Positions 18,624 through 26,557 of a stretch of 64,000 bases of DNA are shown here, piece after piece. Source of the DNA: Prescottella sp. R16. Its GTDB lineage: Bacteria > Actinomycetota > Actinomycetes > Mycobacteriales > Mycobacteriaceae. The stretch lies in NCBI RefSeq assembly GCF_030656875.1, contig NZ_CP130943.1, positions 434,001 to 498,000 on the forward strand. The letters run 5' to 3'. The translations under genes and the position numbers were made by a program. The notes beneath the pieces were generated by a model. It was given only the letters and a program-made list of their open reading frames with translations, did no database searches and was not told where the DNA came from. Position 1 is the stretch's first letter; each line of letters starts with the position of its first letter.

Positions 18624-19592
18624 CTATCCGGTGGGTGTGCCCCCGGCCTGCTCCTGCGGGGCCGGGGGCACACTGCTGTGCGGGGGCGCACTGCTGTGCG
18701 GGGGCGCACTGCCCTCCCCGGCCACCGTCTGCTGCAGCGACCGGAGCAGGCTCGCCATACCGGGTACTTCGGTGGCGCCGGCCCGGACGATGCCGCTCAC
18801 CGGTACCCGCAGCCGGTTGTTGCGTTCGCGCATGAGGCACAGGCTGGGGCGGGGGACGTCGGTGACGGTGCCGGCGTAGAGGACGGTCCAGGCGCGCGGG
18901 TTGGTGATGACGTCGAGGATCGCGGTGTGGTCGCGGGCGACGGGCGGGCCGAGCCGGAAGCGACGTCCGACATCGACGAACGCGTTCTCGACGACCGTGT
19001 GGATGAGGATCTGATCGTGCCGCGGCGGCAGCAGCAGCGGGTAGGGCGCGAGTTCGCCGAGTTCGACGGTGGAGAACGCGGACACCGGATGTTGGTTGGA
19101 CGTCGCGATCATGAGGTCCTCGACGCCGAGTTCGACGGTCTCGAGTCCGGGCCGGTCCACGCGGCCGCGGATGAGGGCGATGTCGGCGTCGCCGGACGAG
19201 ACGGCCTCGATGCGGTCGGTGAAGTTCTTGATGACGAATTCGACGTCGAGTCGGGGGTGTTTTTCGCGGACGCGGGTGATCGCGGTGAGGCATTGCGGCG
19301 CGAAGCTCATGGATGCGGTGATGCGGATGCGGTTGCGGGGTTCCTTGGCGACGGCGAACGCTTTGGCCTCGAGGCTCAGTACTTCCTGCGCGATGGGGAC
19401 CAGTCGCGTCCCGGCGGGGCTCAGCTGTACGGAGCGGGTGGAGCGGTCGAACAGGGTGGCGCCGAGTTCCTGCTCGAGTTTGCCTATCTGGTGGCTGATC
19501 GCGGACTGGGAGATGAAGCAGCGTTTGGCGGCCTTGCTGAAGCTCAGCTCCTCGCTGACGGCGAGGAAGTAGCGCAGCTGCCGGAAGTCCAT
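18624..19592 (-). CDS. LysR family transcriptional regulator with a low-complexity tail
   Basis: 322 aa, ATG start. N-terminal winged HTH: MDFRQLRYFLAVSEELSFSK and RCFISQSAISHQIGKLEQEL; the co-inducer domain begins near residue 90 (RIRITASMSFAPQCL). The last 30 residues are odd: a Pro/Ser/His-rich tail (GSAPPHSSAPPHSSVPPAP) encoded by an 18-bp tandem repeat plus a terminator-like hairpin, so the gene has apparently grown through its own 3' flank up to recR. It is divergent from the NADH dehydrogenase gene across 118 nt, making ndh a likely target. Confidence 0.85.
   Translation of the reverse strand: MDFRQLRYFLAVSEELSFSKAAKRCFISQSAISHQIGKLEQELGATLFDRSTRSVQLSPAGTRLVPIAQEVLSLEAKAFAVAKEPRNRIRITASMSFAPQCLTAITRVREKHPRLDVEFVIKNFTDRIEAVSSGDADIALIRGRVDRPGLETVELGVEDLMIATSNQHPVSAFSTVELGELAPYPLLLPPRHDQILIHTVVENAFVDVGRRFRLGPPVARDHTAILDVITNPRAWTVLYAGTVTDVPRPSLCLMRERNNRLRVPVSGIVRAGATEVPGMASLLRSLQQTVAGEGSAPPHSSAPPHSSVPPAPQEQAGGTPTG
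18635..18673 (-). terminator. GC-rich hairpin inside the 3' end of the LysR gene
   Basis: GTGTGCCCCCGGCC pairs perfectly with GGCCGGGGGCACAC around an 11-nt loop. It lies within the last codons of the LysR gene, 9 nt before its stop, and just after recR, so it may terminate recR transcription. Confidence 0.6.
18671..18713 (-). repeat. 18-bp tandem repeat in the LysR 3' coding region
   Basis: Unit CACTGCTGTGCGGGGGCG occurs twice in full (18671-18688, 18689-18706) and then in part. On the minus strand it encodes repeated Ser-Ala-Pro-Pro-His-Ser, in frame. Confidence 0.8.
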
Positions 19593-19605
19593 CCACCCAT
19601 ACTAC

Positions 19606-19669
19606 TTATGAGCAAACCAGATAACTGTTTTCCGAATATCCCTGTTTGGTGGCGAAAAAGTTATGAGCA
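19606..19669. promoter_or_regulatory. Direct repeat in the LysR-ndh divergent promoter region
   Basis: TTATGAGCA occurs at 19606-19614 and 19661-19669, 55 bp apart, with a partial inverted copy (TTTCTCATA) from 19681. The spacing suits a LysR regulator contacting two sites between its own gene and ndh. No consensus is known for this protein. Confidence 0.4.
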
Positions 19670-19710
19670 CTCCTACGGTGTTTCTCATAGGTCTCAACGA
19701 GGAGGTAGCC

Positions 19711-21057
19711 GTGGGCACGAAGGGTGCAGCAACCGTGGATCGGACCGAAGTGGTCATCGTCGGATCCGGATTCGGTGCCCTCGCCGCGGCGAAGAAGCTG
19801 GCCAAGGCCGGCAAGCCGTTCGTGTTGATCTCGGAGACCACCGAGCATCTGTTCCAGCCGCTGCTCTACCAGGTGGCGACGGGTGTTCTCGCGGCCGGTG
19901 AGATCGCGCCGTCGATCCGCGCGATCCTCGCCGAATACCCCAACGCGGACGTCCGTCTGGGCCGTGTCGTCGACGTCGACCCGGACGCGAAGGAACTCGT
20001 CTACGAGGCCGCCGGCCAGCGCCACACCATCGGCTACGACTCGCTCGTCGCCGCGACCGGCGCCCGGCAGAGCTACTTCGGCCGCGACGAGTTCGCGAAG
20101 GTCACGTACGCGCTCAAGACCGTCGACGACGCCGAACGCCTGCGCGCCCAGATCGTGCGCTGCTTCGAGGAAGCCCACACCACCAGCGATCTCGAGCGCC
20201 GCAAGAACCTGCTCAGCTTCATCGTCATCGGCGCCGGCGCGACGGGTATCGAGCTCGCCGGGCAGATCAAGGAGCTCGCGGGCCGCTACTTCGAGCAGGC
20301 CATCCGCGGTATCACCGCCGACGACGTCACCGTCACCCTCGTCGAGGGCGCGGGTGTCGCGATGCCCGCGTACGGCGGCAAGCTCAGCGAGTACATGTTG
20401 GAGTCGCTGGAGAAGTCGGGTGTCGAGGTCGTCCTCAACACGCTCGTCACCGACATCGACGCGCACGGCGCCACCCTCAAGGCACACGGCAGCGACGCCG
20501 GGGTGCGCCGTACCGCGGAAACCATCATCTGGTCGGCGGGTGTGCAGGCCAACGATTTCGCGGCCGTGCTCGCCGAGCGCACCGGTTGCGACACCGACCG
20601 TGCCGGACGTCTCCTCGTCAACCCCGATCTCACCGTCGGCGGCCGCGCCGACATCTTCGCGGTCGGTGACATGACGTCGCTGAACAACCTGCCCGGCCAG
20701 TCGCCCGTCGCGATGCAGGGCGGACGTCACGTCGCGGCCACCATCCTCGGCAAGACCAAGCGCGGCACGCCTTTCAAGTTCCGCGACAAGGGCTCGATGG
20801 CGATCATCAACCGCTTCCGTGCCGTCACCAAGGTCAAGGGCATCGAACTCACCGGTTTCGTCGCGTGGGTGCTGTGGCTCGCGGTGCACATGGTGTACCT
20901 GGTGGGCTTCCGTAACCGGTACGTCGCGGTGATGTCGTGGTTCGGGTCGTTCCTCGGCCACCGGCGCCCGCACTTCTACTACGCGCAGAAGCTGGGACCG
21001 GTCGAGGCACCCGATGCCCGGATGTCGGACGACGAGCCCGTCAAGGCTGCCGCATAA
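19711..21057 (+). CDS. ndh: Type II NADH dehydrogenase (NDH-2)
   Basis: 448 aa. GTG at 19711 is preferred over the in-frame ATG at 19663 because GAGGAGGTAGCC lies directly before it. Two Rossmann motifs are visible: TEVVIVGSGFGALAAAKKLA for FAD near the N-terminus and FIVIGAGATGIELAGQIKEL for NADH. FAVGDMTSL is the second FAD contact and AMQGGRHVAATI follows. The C-terminal hydrophobic helices WVLWLAVHMVYLVGF anchor it to the membrane, where it passes electrons from NADH to menaquinone without proton pumping. Divergent LysR control is likely. It ends at a palindromic terminator. Confidence 0.9.
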   Translation: MGTKGAATVDRTEVVIVGSGFGALAAAKKLAKAGKPFVLISETTEHLFQPLLYQVATGVLAAGEIAPSIRAILAEYPNADVRLGRVVDVDPDAKELVYEAAGQRHTIGYDSLVAATGARQSYFGRDEFAKVTYALKTVDDAERLRAQIVRCFEEAHTTSDLERRKNLLSFIVIGAGATGIELAGQIKELAGRYFEQAIRGITADDVTVTLVEGAGVAMPAYGGKLSEYMLESLEKSGVEVVLNTLVTDIDAHGATLKAHGSDAGVRRTAETIIWSAGVQANDFAAVLAERTGCDTDRAGRLLVNPDLTVGGRADIFAVGDMTSLNNLPGQSPVAMQGGRHVAATILGKTKRGTPFKFRDKGSMAIINRFRAVTKVKGIELTGFVAWVLWLAVHMVYLVGFRNRYVAVMSWFGSFLGHRRPHFYYAQKLGPVEAPDARMSDDEPVKAAA

Positions 21058-21070
21058 CTGTCGACAGTTC

Positions 21071-21127
21071 GACGAGGGCGGTTACTGCACCATCGGCCGA
21101 GAGGCCGGCGCAGTAACCGCCCTCGTC
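21071..21127. terminator. Bidirectional terminator hairpin, copy 2 of the dispersed palindrome family
   Basis: Perfect 17-bp arms GACGAGGGCGGTTACTG / CAGTAACCGCCCTCGTC with an inner CGGCC/GGCCG stem. It lies between ndh (+) and the DUF559 gene (-), whose stop codon overlaps the right arm. Confidence 0.85.
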
Positions 21128-21995
21128 ACACGTCGGCGCCCGCGTCGCGCAGCTTCTTGCGCACCCGGTGCACCAGGGCAGCGGGCCGCCGGTACAGCAG
21201 CTGCGCGTCGACCCTCACGATCGTCCAGCCCAGTTCCTCGATCTGCTCGGCTCGTTCGATGTCCCACGACCGCTGCGCCCCGTCGAGCCAGTGGTGGGAG
21301 CCGTCGTACTCCACCAGCAGATGCCACCTGCGCCAGCCCATGTCGGAGCGGGCGAACTCCCGGCCGTGCTTCACGTGCACGATCTGCGTTTCCGGCCGCG
21401 GCAGTCCGGCGTCGACGATCGCGAGGCGGGTGTGGGTCTCCGGTGGCGACTCGGCACCGGGGTCCACGAACGGCAGCCGGTCGAGCAGATCCCGCATGCC
21501 GGGCGTGTGCGGATGACACTTGGCGACCACCGCGATGTCCTCCACCGAGATACCGGTCGTGCGGCACAGGTCGTCGAGCGCGGCGATCGCGTCCCGGCGA
21601 GGGAGACGCCTGCCCAGGTCGAACGCGGCCCGTGCGGCCGTCACCACCTGCATGCCGTCGACCGTGCACACCTCGTCGGGCCGCAGTGCGCAGTTGTGGA
21701 CGAGCATTCCGGGCGGCGCACGGTGGTGTCCGGGCCGGATCACCTCCGCCGGTGCGTCCGCGTCCACCCACGTCGCGCCGTACAGCGCGGCCGCCGACCA
21801 GCCGGTGAGGACGGCGTTCGGGCCGGCGAACAACCACGCCGCCCGCGCCCGGAGCGCCGGGGTGATCACCGTGCGCCGCGGCACGTACACGTCGCGGTAG
21901 ACGCGGGTGAAGTCGTGGCGCAGACGGTGGACGGTCATGGTGCCGGCGGCGACGGCGTCGGATCCTCGGAACGGGTGCACGAGTGCAGAATCCAC
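21126..21995 (-). CDS. DUF559 domain protein (Vsr-like endonuclease fold)
   Basis: 289 aa, GTG start at 21995 (no strong ribosome site; an internal ATG at 21938 is an alternative). The N-terminal part resembles AbiEi-type winged domains: FTRVYRDVYVPR and LTGWSAAALYGATW. The C-terminal DUF559 region has the PD-(D/E)xK-like order ETHTRLAIVDAGLP, HLLVEYDGSHHW, then IEELGWTIVRV. These proteins are abundant in actinobacteria and their function is unknown; restriction, repair and toxin-antitoxin roles have all been suggested for relatives. The promoter contains two perfect actinobacterial DnaA boxes in inverted orientation. Confidence 0.8.
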   Translation of the reverse strand: MDSALVHPFRGSDAVAAGTMTVHRLRHDFTRVYRDVYVPRRTVITPALRARAAWLFAGPNAVLTGWSAAALYGATWVDADAPAEVIRPGHHRAPPGMLVHNCALRPDEVCTVDGMQVVTAARAAFDLGRRLPRRDAIAALDDLCRTTGISVEDIAVVAKCHPHTPGMRDLLDRLPFVDPGAESPPETHTRLAIVDAGLPRPETQIVHVKHGREFARSDMGWRRWHLLVEYDGSHHWLDGAQRSWDIERAEQIEELGWTIVRVDAQLLYRRPAALVHRVRKKLRDAGADV

Positions 21996-22029
21996 GAGGG
22001 TCCGGCGCGAGGGAACGGCCGAACGTGAT

Positions 22030-22058
22030 CTGTGGACAATCGAATTCGTTGTCCACAG
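22030..22058. promoter_or_regulatory. Inverted pair of perfect DnaA boxes
   Basis: TGTGGACAA (22031-22039) and TTGTCCACA (22049-22057) face each other across a 9-bp core containing CGAATTCG, making a near-perfect 29-bp palindrome. TTGTCCACA is the mycobacterial/streptomycete DnaA-box consensus. The pair lies 35 nt upstream of the DUF559 start. Confidence 0.6.
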
Positions 22059-22083
22059 CTCACCTCGAGGGGTTGCGGAACGT

Positions 22084-22140
22084 GACGCGGGCGGTTACTG
22101 CGCCAACGCCCGAGTGCCCTCCGCAGCAACGTCCCGCGTC
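22084..22140 (-). terminator. Terminator-like hairpin, copy 3 of the dispersed palindrome family
   Basis: GACGCGGGCGGTTACTGCG pairs with CGCAGCAACGTCCCGCGTC (16 of 19 positions). The palindrome encodes the last codons and the TAA stop of the minus-strand exporter gene (22095). Confidence 0.7.
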
Positions 22141-23030
22141 GGCTCGGTGGTTCGGGGCCTCGACGCGACGAACCAGGCCGTGCCGACGACGATCGCGCAG
22201 CCGGTGAGCTGCAGGGCGGTGGGGCGTTCGCCGAGCATGAGCACGGCGGCGCCGATAGCGAGGACCGGCTGGAGCAGCAGCAGGGTGGCGCCGACCTCGG
22301 GGGCGAGGCGGGGCAGGGAGCGGCCGAGGAGGATCCAGCCGACGAACTGCGCCGAGAAGGCGAGTGCGGCGAGCCAGCCGAACGCGGTCCAGCCGGGGGC
22401 GAGATCGATGGGACCCCACCATGATCCGATGGCGGAGCCGACGATGCCGGCGGCCGCGGTGGAGACGAGGACCTGGGTGCCGGCGGTGTCGGCGGATCCG
22501 CTGCCGCCGACGACGAAGATGTAGCCCGCGTACGCGACGCCGGACAGCAGCGCGAGGACGGTGCCCCACAGCAGGTTCGGTCCGGCGGCGGCGCCGCTGC
22601 CGATGCCGCCGGTGAGGGCGATGCCCGCGAACAGGACGGGCACGACGCCGAGGAAGCGGCGCGGGATGCGGGTGCCGAACACCAGGAACGCCAGCAGGGG
22701 CACGACGACCACCTGGATGTTCACGAGCACGGTGGAGATGCCGGCACCGATGAGCATGATCGACTGCGACCACAGGGCGAAGTCGACGCCGAGGAGAGCG
22801 CCGGCGACGAGATACCGGGTGAGGTCCTGCCGGGTGACGCGGCGATTGCGGCGGTGTTCCCACCATGCGAGCAGGGCCAGCGGCGGGAGCGCGAGCAGGC
22901 ACCGGAAGAACACCGACGTGGCGGGGGAGACGTCCGAGGCGCGGATGAAGACCGCGGTCAGGGAGATGGCGAGGGCGCCTGAGACGGCGAGCACGCGCGG
23001 GTCGGCGCTGCGGTTTTCGGTGGTCTGCAC
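22095..23030 (-). CDS. EamA/DMT superfamily permease
   Basis: 311 aa, GTG start. Ten hydrophobic segments in two EamA halves are visible, e.g. VLAVSGALAISLTAVFIRAS, LGVVPVLFAGIALTGGIG and LLLLQPVLAIGAAVLMLGER, the last with the conserved GE(R/K) ending of EamA repeats. Members export amino acids or other small metabolites. It is divergent from a LysR gene 75 nt away, which probably controls it. Its final 12 residues are encoded inside the palindrome at 22084. Confidence 0.85.
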   Translation of the reverse strand: MQTTENRSADPRVLAVSGALAISLTAVFIRASDVSPATSVFFRCLLALPPLALLAWWEHRRNRRVTRQDLTRYLVAGALLGVDFALWSQSIMLIGAGISTVLVNIQVVVVPLLAFLVFGTRIPRRFLGVVPVLFAGIALTGGIGSGAAAGPNLLWGTVLALLSGVAYAGYIFVVGGSGSADTAGTQVLVSTAAAGIVGSAIGSWWGPIDLAPGWTAFGWLAALAFSAQFVGWILLGRSLPRLAPEVGATLLLLQPVLAIGAAVLMLGERPTALQLTGCAIVVGTAWFVASRPRTTEPTRDVAAEGTRALAQ

Positions 23031-23070
23031 TTGACCGATTATCGGTTCTCACCTGCGGAAACAACAAGTA

Positions 23071-23105
23071 AGAAATCTTTCTCATCATTCGGTAGTATTT
23101 CTACC
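23071..23105. promoter_or_regulatory. Palindromes between exporter and LysR genes
   Basis: AGAAATCTTTCT (23071-23082) and GGTAG-TATTT-CTACC (23091-23105) lie in the 75-nt divergent region; the second abuts the GTG start of the LysR gene. They are good candidates for its autoregulatory site. Confidence 0.45.
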
Positions 23106-24005
23106 GTGTTGAACCTGGATCGCGTAGGAGCACTGTGCGCCGTGGCGCAGACCGGATCGGTGGCCGCCGCCGCCCGGCTGCTGCACGTCACCCCGTCCGG
23201 CGTCTCCCAGCAACTCGCCAAGCTCGAGCGGGAGATGGGCACGGCACTCCTCGAGCCCGCCGGCCGGGGACTGCGGCTGACCCCGGCCGGGGAACTGCTC
23301 GCCCGCCGCGGCGTCGAACTGCTGTCGCACGCGTCGGGCATCGCCGCCGAGATCGCGGCCATGCGCAGCGAGGTGGTGGGCCCCATCCGGTTCGGGGCGT
23401 TCGTGACGGCGTCACGGGTCGTGCTGCCGAGTGCCGTGCGGTCGCTGCTGTCCCGGTATCCCGTCCACGTGACGGTGACCGAGGCCGAAACCGAGGTGAC
23501 GTTGAAGTCGGTGGCGCGGCGCCGCATCGACATCGGGGTGGTGGACAGCTGGGAGTCGGCGCCGATCGACATCCCGGTGGATCTGCAGTCCCGGCCGATC
23601 CACCGCGATACCGCGGATGTGGCTCTGGCCGTGGATCATCCGCTCGCGCAGGCGTCCACCGTGCCGCTGTCCGCGCTGGCGACGACGCCGTGGGTGGCCT
23701 GGGGTGCCGGGGCGGCGTTCCACGACTGGCTGGTGCGGACGCTGCGGCGTCAGGGCTTCGAGCCGCGGGTCGACTTCGAGGCGTCGGACGTCTCGACGCA
23801 TCTGGCGTTCGCGGCGGCCGGGCTCGCCGCGGCGCTGGTGTCGCGGCTGGCGGTGGACGAGCCGCCCGCCGGGGTGGTGCTGCGGCCCACCGAGCCGCGT
23901 CTGCACCGCGACATCTACGCGGTGTGGCGCGCCGACAATGCCGGCCCCGCCATTCGCGCCGGTATCGACGCCGTCGAGGAGGCGTTCGCGAGCACGGCTC
24001 AGTGA
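23106..24005 (+). CDS. LysR family transcriptional regulator
   Basis: 299 aa. GTG at 23106 is chosen because the HTH should start near the N-terminus (LNLDRVGALCAVAQTGSVAA, then LLHVTPSGVSQQLAKLEREM); the longer frame from 23031 adds an unlikely polar leader. A co-inducer domain follows. No upstream ribosome site is obvious, so the mRNA may be leaderless. It is divergent from the DMT exporter, a classic LysR/target pair. Its end overlaps the convergent MpaB gene by 7 nt. Confidence 0.87.
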   Translation: MLNLDRVGALCAVAQTGSVAAAARLLHVTPSGVSQQLAKLEREMGTALLEPAGRGLRLTPAGELLARRGVELLSHASGIAAEIAAMRSEVVGPIRFGAFVTASRVVLPSAVRSLLSRYPVHVTVTEAETEVTLKSVARRRIDIGVVDSWESAPIDIPVDLQSRPIHRDTADVALAVDHPLAQASTVPLSALATTPWVAWGAGAAFHDWLVRTLRRQGFEPRVDFEASDVSTHLAFAAAGLAAALVSRLAVDEPPAGVVLRPTEPRLHRDIYAVWRADNAGPAIRAGIDAVEEAFASTAQ

Positions 24006-24925
24006 GCGCCGGCGCTGTCGACGCCGAGGTCGCTCGGCCGGTAGCCGACGGGATAGCCCGGGTAGGTGCGGTTGTTCGGGTCGCTGTCGCCGCGGGACGT
24101 CCGACGCTTGGGAAGGTGCCGCACCACCGCGGAGCGGGCCCGTAGCCCGGCTTCGGCGACGGACCGCACCCGCGGCGACCCCGGCGGGAATCCGAACGCC
24201 GTCGACATGCGGTCGTCGACGAGGGCGTACACGGCGGACGCGACGGGCCGGGCCACGGCGCGCGGATACCACGACTGGAGCAGTTGCAGCGTGTAGGTGC
24301 CGATGCGGTGGTTGGTGTCGCTGTAGACGAACCGGTCCCGCTCGTAGTCCATCTTGAACGTGTGGAAATCCTGGTAGGAGTCGGGAATGTCCTTGACTCC
24401 CATGCGGATTCCGACCTGCCGGTAGAAGTGGTACGACGCCAGCCGCTCGTGCGGGTGCAGCCGACGCCATCCGTACCGGTCGATCCAGTCGACGGGGTCG
24501 TACGCGAACGTCGACAGCACGTACAGCATGTCGTCGTTCGCTATCGTGTACCGGCCGTGCATGCGGTTGACGTTGCGCAGCGATTCGCGTCCGCGCTCGG
24601 AGTCGTAGCCGTGCTCGACGAGCTCGCCCATGAGCAGGGCGGTGTCGTCGTAGCGTTTCTGCGGACGGTGCTCGAATTCGCCGGTGCGGGCGAGCAGTTC
24701 GGAGATCGACGGCACACAGTACGTGCGGAACAGAGCGAACTCGAGGGACCGCTGGTAGTCCCACGGGAACTCGTAGCCGGCGGTGATGCGGAGGATGTCC
24801 TGGTGCCGGGTCTCCGGGTCGAGGCCGTCGATCACGTGCACCCAGCCCAGCCGGCCCGGTCCGGGTCGCGGATTCGGGTCGGGGGCGGGGAAGTGCTGGG
24901 CACGGCGGGTGGGAGTGAGGGTCAT
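23999..24925 (-). CDS. MpaB-family (DUF2236) oxygenase-like protein
   Basis: 308 aa, ATG at 24925, 5 nt after the aldehyde dehydrogenase stop, so the two are co-transcribed and coupled. It shows the DUF2236 pattern of His-rich helices: ILRITAGYEFPWDYQRSLEF, NRMHGRYTIANDDMLYVLST, the HERLASYHFYRQVG helix and DFHTFKMDYERDRFVYSDTN. The family is related to latex-clearing protein (a b-type haem oxygenase) and the fungal MpaB peroxisomal oxygenase. The substrate is unknown; lipid context suggests a fatty or isoprenoid compound. A second DUF2236 gene lies at 28372. Confidence 0.82.
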   Translation of the reverse strand: MTLTPTRRAQHFPAPDPNPRPGPGRLGWVHVIDGLDPETRHQDILRITAGYEFPWDYQRSLEFALFRTYCVPSISELLARTGEFEHRPQKRYDDTALLMGELVEHGYDSERGRESLRNVNRMHGRYTIANDDMLYVLSTFAYDPVDWIDRYGWRRLHPHERLASYHFYRQVGIRMGVKDIPDSYQDFHTFKMDYERDRFVYSDTNHRIGTYTLQLLQSWYPRAVARPVASAVYALVDDRMSTAFGFPPGSPRVRSVAEAGLRARSAVVRHLPKRRTSRGDSDPNNRTYPGYPVGYRPSDLGVDSAGAH

Positions 24926-24930
24926 GCCGG

Positions 24931-26430
24931 TCACCGCCCGTGTCGGGCCCGGAGCATCCACGCCGAGATTCTCATGTCGCGGGCGGACCGCTCGAGGGTG
25001 AGCAGATTCAGTGGGGCCGAGAACCTCTGGACCGTGACGGCCTTGGCACGGCTGAACTCGCGCAGGCCGTCGGCGCCGTGGATACGGCCGAAACCGGACT
25101 CGCCGACGCCACCGAACGGCAGCGACGGGACACCGGCGAACCCGAGCACCGAGTTGACCGACACCATGCCGGTGCGCAGTCGGTCGGCGATCGCCCGGCC
25201 GCGGGCCTTGTCGCGGGTGAACACCGATGCGCCGAGCCCGTACGACGTCGCGTTGGCCCGCTCGACGCCCTCGTCGAGGTCGCGGACCTTGTTGACGACG
25301 ACCGTCGGACCGAACGTTTCCTCGCGCACCGCCGACGAGTTCTCCGGGACGTCGGTGAGGATCACCGGGTCGACGAAACGTTCGTGAACGGAACCGATTC
25401 CACCGATCACGGCCCGAGCGCCCTTGTCGAGGGCGTCGGCGATGTGGTCGCGGACGACGTCGACCTGCCGGGGCAGCGTCATCGGGCCGTAGGTGTCGGC
25501 GTCGGTGCCGCCGGCGCGGATCTTCTCGACGGCGGTGGTGAGCTTGTCGAGGAACTGCCGGTACACCGGTTCGGCGACGTAGACGCGTTCGACGCCGGCG
25601 CACGTCTGCCCGGCGTTGCCGAACGCGCCGAACGCCGCGAATTCGACGGCCTTGTCGAGGTCGGCGTCCTCCGCGACGAGCATGGCGTCCTTGCCGCCGC
25701 ATTCGGCGACGATCGGGGTGAGGGTTTCGGCGCACACGGCCATGACCTTGCGGGCGGTGGGCCCGGACCCGGTGAACGCGATCTTGTCGACGCCGGCGCG
25801 GCACAGGGCGGTGCCGGTGGCGCCGAACCCGGTGATCACCTGTAGCACGGGCTGGCTGGGGGCGAGGTCGTTCCATTTGTCCGCCAGCCACTTTCCGACG
25901 CCCGGCGTGAGCTCGCTGGGCTTGAAGACGATCGCGTTGCCGGCGGCGAGTGCGTACGAGATCGATCCCATCGGCGTGTACACCGGATAGTTCCACGGGC
26001 CGATCACCCCGACCACGCCGAGTGGCTGGTAGCCGAGTGTGGCGGACTGGTTGGCGCTCACCGGACCGGACGGTACCCGCCGCGGTTTCAGGATCTTCTT
26101 CGCGTTGCGGGCCGCCCAGTCGAGGTGTTCGACGGCGAGCATGATCTCGAGCAGCGCGTCGCCGTGCGGCTTGCCGGTCTCGGCGGACATGACACGCGCG
26201 AGTCCGTCGGCGTCGGACGCGATGGCCTTCTTGAACTCGAGCAGCCAGTCGCGTCGTCCGCGGAAACCCTGTGCGTCCCACCAGCGTGCGGCACTGCGGG
26301 CCCGCGCGACGGCCGCGGCGGCGTCGGCGTCGGAGGCCACCGGGTACTCGGCGAGGACGGTGCCGGTGCGCGGGTCGCGGCTGGGGAAGGTGGTGGCGGT
26401 GTCGGCGTCGGAACTCAACTCTCGGGTCAC
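24931..26430 (-). CDS. NAD(P)-dependent aldehyde dehydrogenase
   Basis: 499 aa, GTG at 26430 after GGAGG. Motifs: GVVGVIGPWNYPVYTP, KPSELTP, FTGSGPTARKV (NAD-binding), the catalytic Glu region VAECGGKDAMLV and catalytic Cys in GQTCAGVERVYV, then EETFGP. The FGxxGxSGFG-like PFGGVGESGFGRIHG near the end matches class-3/fatty-aldehyde dehydrogenases, and C-terminal residues are basic. It is followed 5 nt later by a DUF2236 oxygenase. Divergent from an acyl-CoA dehydrogenase gene with a strong palindrome between, so the region probably handles a fatty aldehyde. Confidence 0.9.
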   Translation of the reverse strand: MTRELSSDADTATTFPSRDPRTGTVLAEYPVASDADAAAAVARARSAARWWDAQGFRGRRDWLLEFKKAIASDADGLARVMSAETGKPHGDALLEIMLAVEHLDWAARNAKKILKPRRVPSGPVSANQSATLGYQPLGVVGVIGPWNYPVYTPMGSISYALAAGNAIVFKPSELTPGVGKWLADKWNDLAPSQPVLQVITGFGATGTALCRAGVDKIAFTGSGPTARKVMAVCAETLTPIVAECGGKDAMLVAEDADLDKAVEFAAFGAFGNAGQTCAGVERVYVAEPVYRQFLDKLTTAVEKIRAGGTDADTYGPMTLPRQVDVVRDHIADALDKGARAVIGGIGSVHERFVDPVILTDVPENSSAVREETFGPTVVVNKVRDLDEGVERANATSYGLGASVFTRDKARGRAIADRLRTGMVSVNSVLGFAGVPSLPFGGVGESGFGRIHGADGLREFSRAKAVTVQRFSAPLNLLTLERSARDMRISAWMLRARHGR

Positions 26431-26457
26431 TCGAAGTGCCTCCGCTCGAGGGGTCGC

Positions 26458-26478
26458 ATCACATATATTTGATGTGAT
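26458..26478. promoter_or_regulatory. Palindromic operator between divergent lipid genes
   Basis: ATCACAT and ATGTGAT arms separated by 7 bp of AT-rich sequence, 28 nt upstream of the aldehyde dehydrogenase start and 80 nt upstream of the acyl-CoA dehydrogenase. AT-richness here contrasts with its surroundings. The GntR protein encoded at 27710 is the obvious candidate ligand. Confidence 0.6.
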
Positions 26479-26557
26479 TCACTGTGGTGACGCTCACACT
26501 AGGCCGCTCGGCGCGCACGGACAACCGATTCCGGAATCTCGTAGGCAGGAGCCCCTC

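Noticed and set aside
18671..18713. Possible CRISPR-like repeat
   Set aside because: Only 2.4 copies of an 18-bp unit without spacers, inside a coding region; no cas genes in the window.
21126..21995. DUF559 gene as part of a type IV toxin-antitoxin pair
   Set aside because: The N-terminal part resembles AbiEi-like domains, but no AbiEii-type nucleotidyltransferase gene is adjacent.
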